Shown here: positions 4,771 through 5,249 of the stretch, one piece after another
Layout: every line of letters starts with the position of its first letter
Numbering within the stretch: the first letter of the stretch is position 1
NCBI GenBank assembly: GCA_958442925.1
Contig: CAUCIO010000158.1
Coordinates: forward strand, 1-5,249
Direction of reading: 5' to 3'
DNA from: an uncultured Clostridium sp.
GTDB lineage: Bacteria > Bacillota > Clostridia > Lachnospirales > Lachnospiraceae
DNA length: 5,249 bases
Notes under the pieces: model-generated
What the model was told of the DNA's origin: nothing
Seen by the model: the letters and a program-made list of their open reading frames with translations, nothing else
Database searches by the model: none
Made by a program: the position numbers and the translations under genes

Positions 4771-5249
4771 TGAAGAGATGGATAGAAGGGATTGCAGGCC
4801 GGATTCGCAGGATGAGGCCGCAGGTGCAGCTTCCCTATTCCGGCACAGAAGAGCTGATACAGATTGTAAATCTCTGTAAAGTCTATGATACGGGAACCAT
4901 GAAGGTGGTAGGACTCAGGGACATTAATCTGACGATCAGGCGGGGAGAATTTGTGGCGATTATGGGGCAGTCAGGTTCAGGGAAATCGACGTTCATGAAC
5001 ATTTTAGGCTGTCTCGACCGGCCGGTGATAGGACATTATTATCTGGATGGCATTGATATTAACGCTATGGATGACAATCAGCTCTCTCTGATAAGAAATA
5101 AAAAAATAGGCTTTGTGTTCCAGTCTTTTAATCTGATTTCCAGGACTACAGCCAGGGGAAATGTGGAGCTTCCCATGACCTACGCCCACATTCCTGGAAA
5201 AGAGAGGAGCGAAAGAGCCGTGAAGCTTTTAGAGAGAGTAGGGCTGGGG
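4767..5249 (+). CDS. MacB/LolD-type ABC transporter ATP-binding protein, 3' truncated by window end
   Basis: The first 161 codons of an ABC ATPase are present and the frame is still open at the edge. Visible are LIQIVNLCKVYDTG (30-43), the MacB-type opening strand, Walker A GQSGSGKST (67-75), the FMNILGCLDRP block (76-86) that follows it in this family, and the Q-loop VFQSFNLI (117-124, Gln119). The signature motif, Walker B and H-loop lie beyond the window. ATG at 4767 overlaps the adaptor stop (ATGA), and a second ATG follows directly. GGAG at 4757-4760 serves as ribosome site. Residues 1-28 are an extra basic, amphipathic-looking segment (KRWIEGIAGRIRRMR) before the normal start of the domain. 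With the adaptor it should form a MacAB-like exporter, with an FtsX-like permease expected downstream. Confidence 0.93.
   Translation, partial: MMKRWIEGIAGRIRRMRPQVQLPYSGTEELIQIVNLCKVYDTGTMKVVGLRDINLTIRRGEFVAIMGQSGSGKSTFMNILGCLDRPVIGHYYLDGIDINAMDDNQLSLIRNKKIGFVFQSFNLISRTTARGNVELPMTYAHIPGKERSERAVKLLERVGLG

Noticed and set aside
5004..5189. 61-codon minus-strand frame opposite the ABC ATPase
   Set aside because: It is antisense to the Walker A to Q-loop region of a clear ATPase and has no motifs of its own.
1..5249. CRISPR array, transposase, toxin-antitoxin or other defence system
   Set aside because: No regularly spaced repeats, transposase motifs or terminal inverted repeats, and no small paired genes of those kinds were seen on either strand.

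Overview
The window looks like chromosomal DNA of a low-to-moderate GC anaerobic Firmicute, most likely Clostridia of the Lachnospiraceae type. The support is strong AGGAGG Shine-Dalgarno sites, the mix of A-rich intergenic DNA and moderate-GC genes, and the protein families present. This placement rests on gene style, not on a database comparison.

Layout from left to right. Positions 6-253 hold a tight plus-strand tRNA cluster, His(GTG)-Gln(TTG)-Lys(TTT), closed by a hairpin terminator. Positions 254-887 hold no intact gene. They contain three hairpin terminators or terminator-like stems and two decayed pieces that I read as the remains of a phage lysis module: a small coiled-coil protein broken by a frameshift near its start, and a single cell-wall-binding repeat of the kind found at the end of endolysins, preceded by an in-frame stop. 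This debris stops five bases short of the 3' end of a minus-strand tRNA-Gly(CCC), a typical phage integration target. The tRNA-Gly has its own recognisable promoter.

Next come a well-supported terminator and, on the minus strand, a 454-residue purine/nucleobase permease of the AzgA (PbuG-like) branch of the NCS2 family. A 204-bp divergent intergenic region separates it from nth (endonuclease III, base-excision repair) on the plus strand. Downstream of nth is a two-gene unit with a 4-bp ATGA overlap: a 454-residue membrane-fusion (HlyD/MacA-like) adaptor and a MacB/LolD-type ABC ATPase that runs off the right edge. A MacB/FtsX-like permease is expected just beyond the window.

The genes do not form one pathway. 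They are separate transcription units: tRNA supply, purine uptake, DNA repair, and an export or envelope ABC system. I found no clearly new biological system. The most interesting part is the phage-derived relic between the tRNA genes. Smaller oddities are a one-residue expansion in the Fe-S cluster loop of Nth, an unusually short membrane anchor and long cytoplasmic head on the adaptor, and a basic N-terminal extension on the ABC ATPase.
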